From the NCBI GenBank assembly GCA_016764135.1, contig JAESSL010000177.1, forward strand, positions 1-5,965: 5,965 nt of DNA, given 5' to 3'. The stretch comes from Alphaproteobacteria bacterium. Its GTDB lineage: Bacteria > Pseudomonadota > Alphaproteobacteria > UBA8366 > GCA-2717185. The notes beneath the pieces are model-generated. The model was given only the letters and a program-made list of their open reading frames with translations. It was not told the origin of the DNA and did no database searches. Below, one piece after another: positions 5,474 through 5,965 of this stretch (its first letter is position 1; each line of letters starts with the position of its first letter). A program made the position numbers and the translations under genes.

Positions 5474-5965
5474 AAGTGCGCGCCGCCTGTATACAGATGA
5501 CGTCGACGACGGATATCGCGCGTAATATCGAACTCTCGACTGCGTTGGTGCGTCAGGCGCATGGGGATGGCGCCGAATTTATCACCATGCCCGAAGTTGT
5601 GAATTTATGCGACAAACGGCCCGGCATGGGCGCCAAAGCGGCTTTTACCGAAGAAAAAGAACCCGCGCTGAAAGCCTATCAGGCGCTGGCGAACGAACTC
5701 GATATATGGCTCTTGGCTGGGTCGCTGGTGATCAAGCTGGCCGATGAACAGCGTATGGCCAATCGAAGTTTTCTGATCGACCCGTCGGGCGCCGTCGTCG
5801 CATCCTATGACAAGATGCATATGTTTGGTGTCGACCTTGAAGGCGGCGAACAATACCGGGAATCAAAAAACTACCGTCCGGGCGAGCGCGCCGTAATGGC
5901 GGATACGCCTTGGGGGCGCCTTGGCATGACGGTGTGCTACGATGTTCGGTTTCCCTATTTGTACA
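5470..5965 (+). CDS. Carbon-nitrogen hydrolase, Nit1/Nit2-like amidase (3' end cut by window)
   Basis: The first 165 codons of a nitrilase-superfamily amidase are present; relatives run about 270-285 residues, so roughly 60% is visible. The protein begins MKVRAACIQMTST, typical of the family. All three catalytic residues are seen: Glu42 in TMPEVVN, Lys115 in YDKMHMFGVD and the nucleophile Cys156 in TVCYDVRFP. The sequences around KMHMFGVDLEGGEQYRES and YRPGERAV match the Nit1/Nit2 branch, whose members hydrolyse omega-amides or deaminated glutathione. Relatives usually have HMFDVDL, while Gly120 stands here in place of the Asp. Its place directly behind grxC makes a glutathione-repair role attractive, but the substrate is inferred. 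ATG 5470 has a good ribosome site. Translation may be coupled to a mini-ORF that overlaps the start. No stop or frameshift occurs before the window ends. Confidence 0.92.
   Translation, partial: MKVRAACIQMTSTTDIARNIELSTALVRQAHGDGAEFITMPEVVNLCDKRPGMGAKAAFTEEKEPALKAYQALANELDIWLLAGSLVIKLADEQRMANRSFLIDPSGAVVASYDKMHMFGVDLEGGEQYRESKNYRPGERAVMADTPWGRLGMTVCYDVRFPYLY

Noticed and set aside
1..5965. CRISPR arrays, tRNA or rRNA genes, insertion sequences, toxin-antitoxin or defence genes
   Set aside because: No regularly spaced repeats, cloverleaf-like segments, transposase frames or terminal inverted repeats were seen; nearly all of the window is taken by recognisable housekeeping genes.

Overview
The window looks like a chromosomal housekeeping segment from an alphaproteobacterium. 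It is moderately GC-rich (roughly 60% by eye, not counted) and densely coded. The order argJ - mutT - (minus-strand methyltransferase) - comF - grxC - carbon-nitrogen hydrolase is one I recognise from alphaproteobacterial chromosomes. The methyltransferase-like protein closely resembles the alphaproteobacterial and mitochondrial NDUFAF5 family, which supports that placement. I cannot assign a genus. There are no tRNA or rRNA genes, CRISPR arrays, insertion sequences or phage genes.

Layout. At 2-1183 is argJ (arginine biosynthesis), missing only its first few codons at the window edge. Seven bases later comes mutT (1191-1643), a Nudix hydrolase probably co-transcribed with argJ. An NDUFAF5-like protein (2594-1662, minus strand) converges on mutT with an 18-base gap. 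A 155-base divergent spacer follows, carrying a plausible promoter for the plus-strand genes. Then come a 530-residue protein with four rhodanese domains (2750-4342), comF (4351-5076, apparent TTG start), a 92-base AT-richer spacer, grxC (5169-5432), and the first 165 codons of a nitrilase-superfamily amidase (from 5470) that runs off the right edge.

How the genes fit together. The right half has a possible sulfur and thiol theme. One of the four rhodanese domains keeps a catalytic cysteine, glutaredoxin uses glutathione, and the amidase resembles Nit1/Nit2 enzymes, some of which hydrolyse deaminated glutathione. That link is an inference from adjacency and family knowledge. ArgJ and MutT act in unrelated pathways.

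I do not see a clearly new multi-gene system. The most distinctive local signals are: (1) an adjacent tandem duplication of the grxC/amidase junction, which copies a stop codon, ribosome binding site and start codon and creates an 8-codon mini-ORF overlapping the amidase start; (2) the tetra-rhodanese protein with one apparently active domain, sitting where I would expect only a methyltransferase/comF divergent junction; (3) weakened SAM-binding motifs in the NDUFAF5-like protein.
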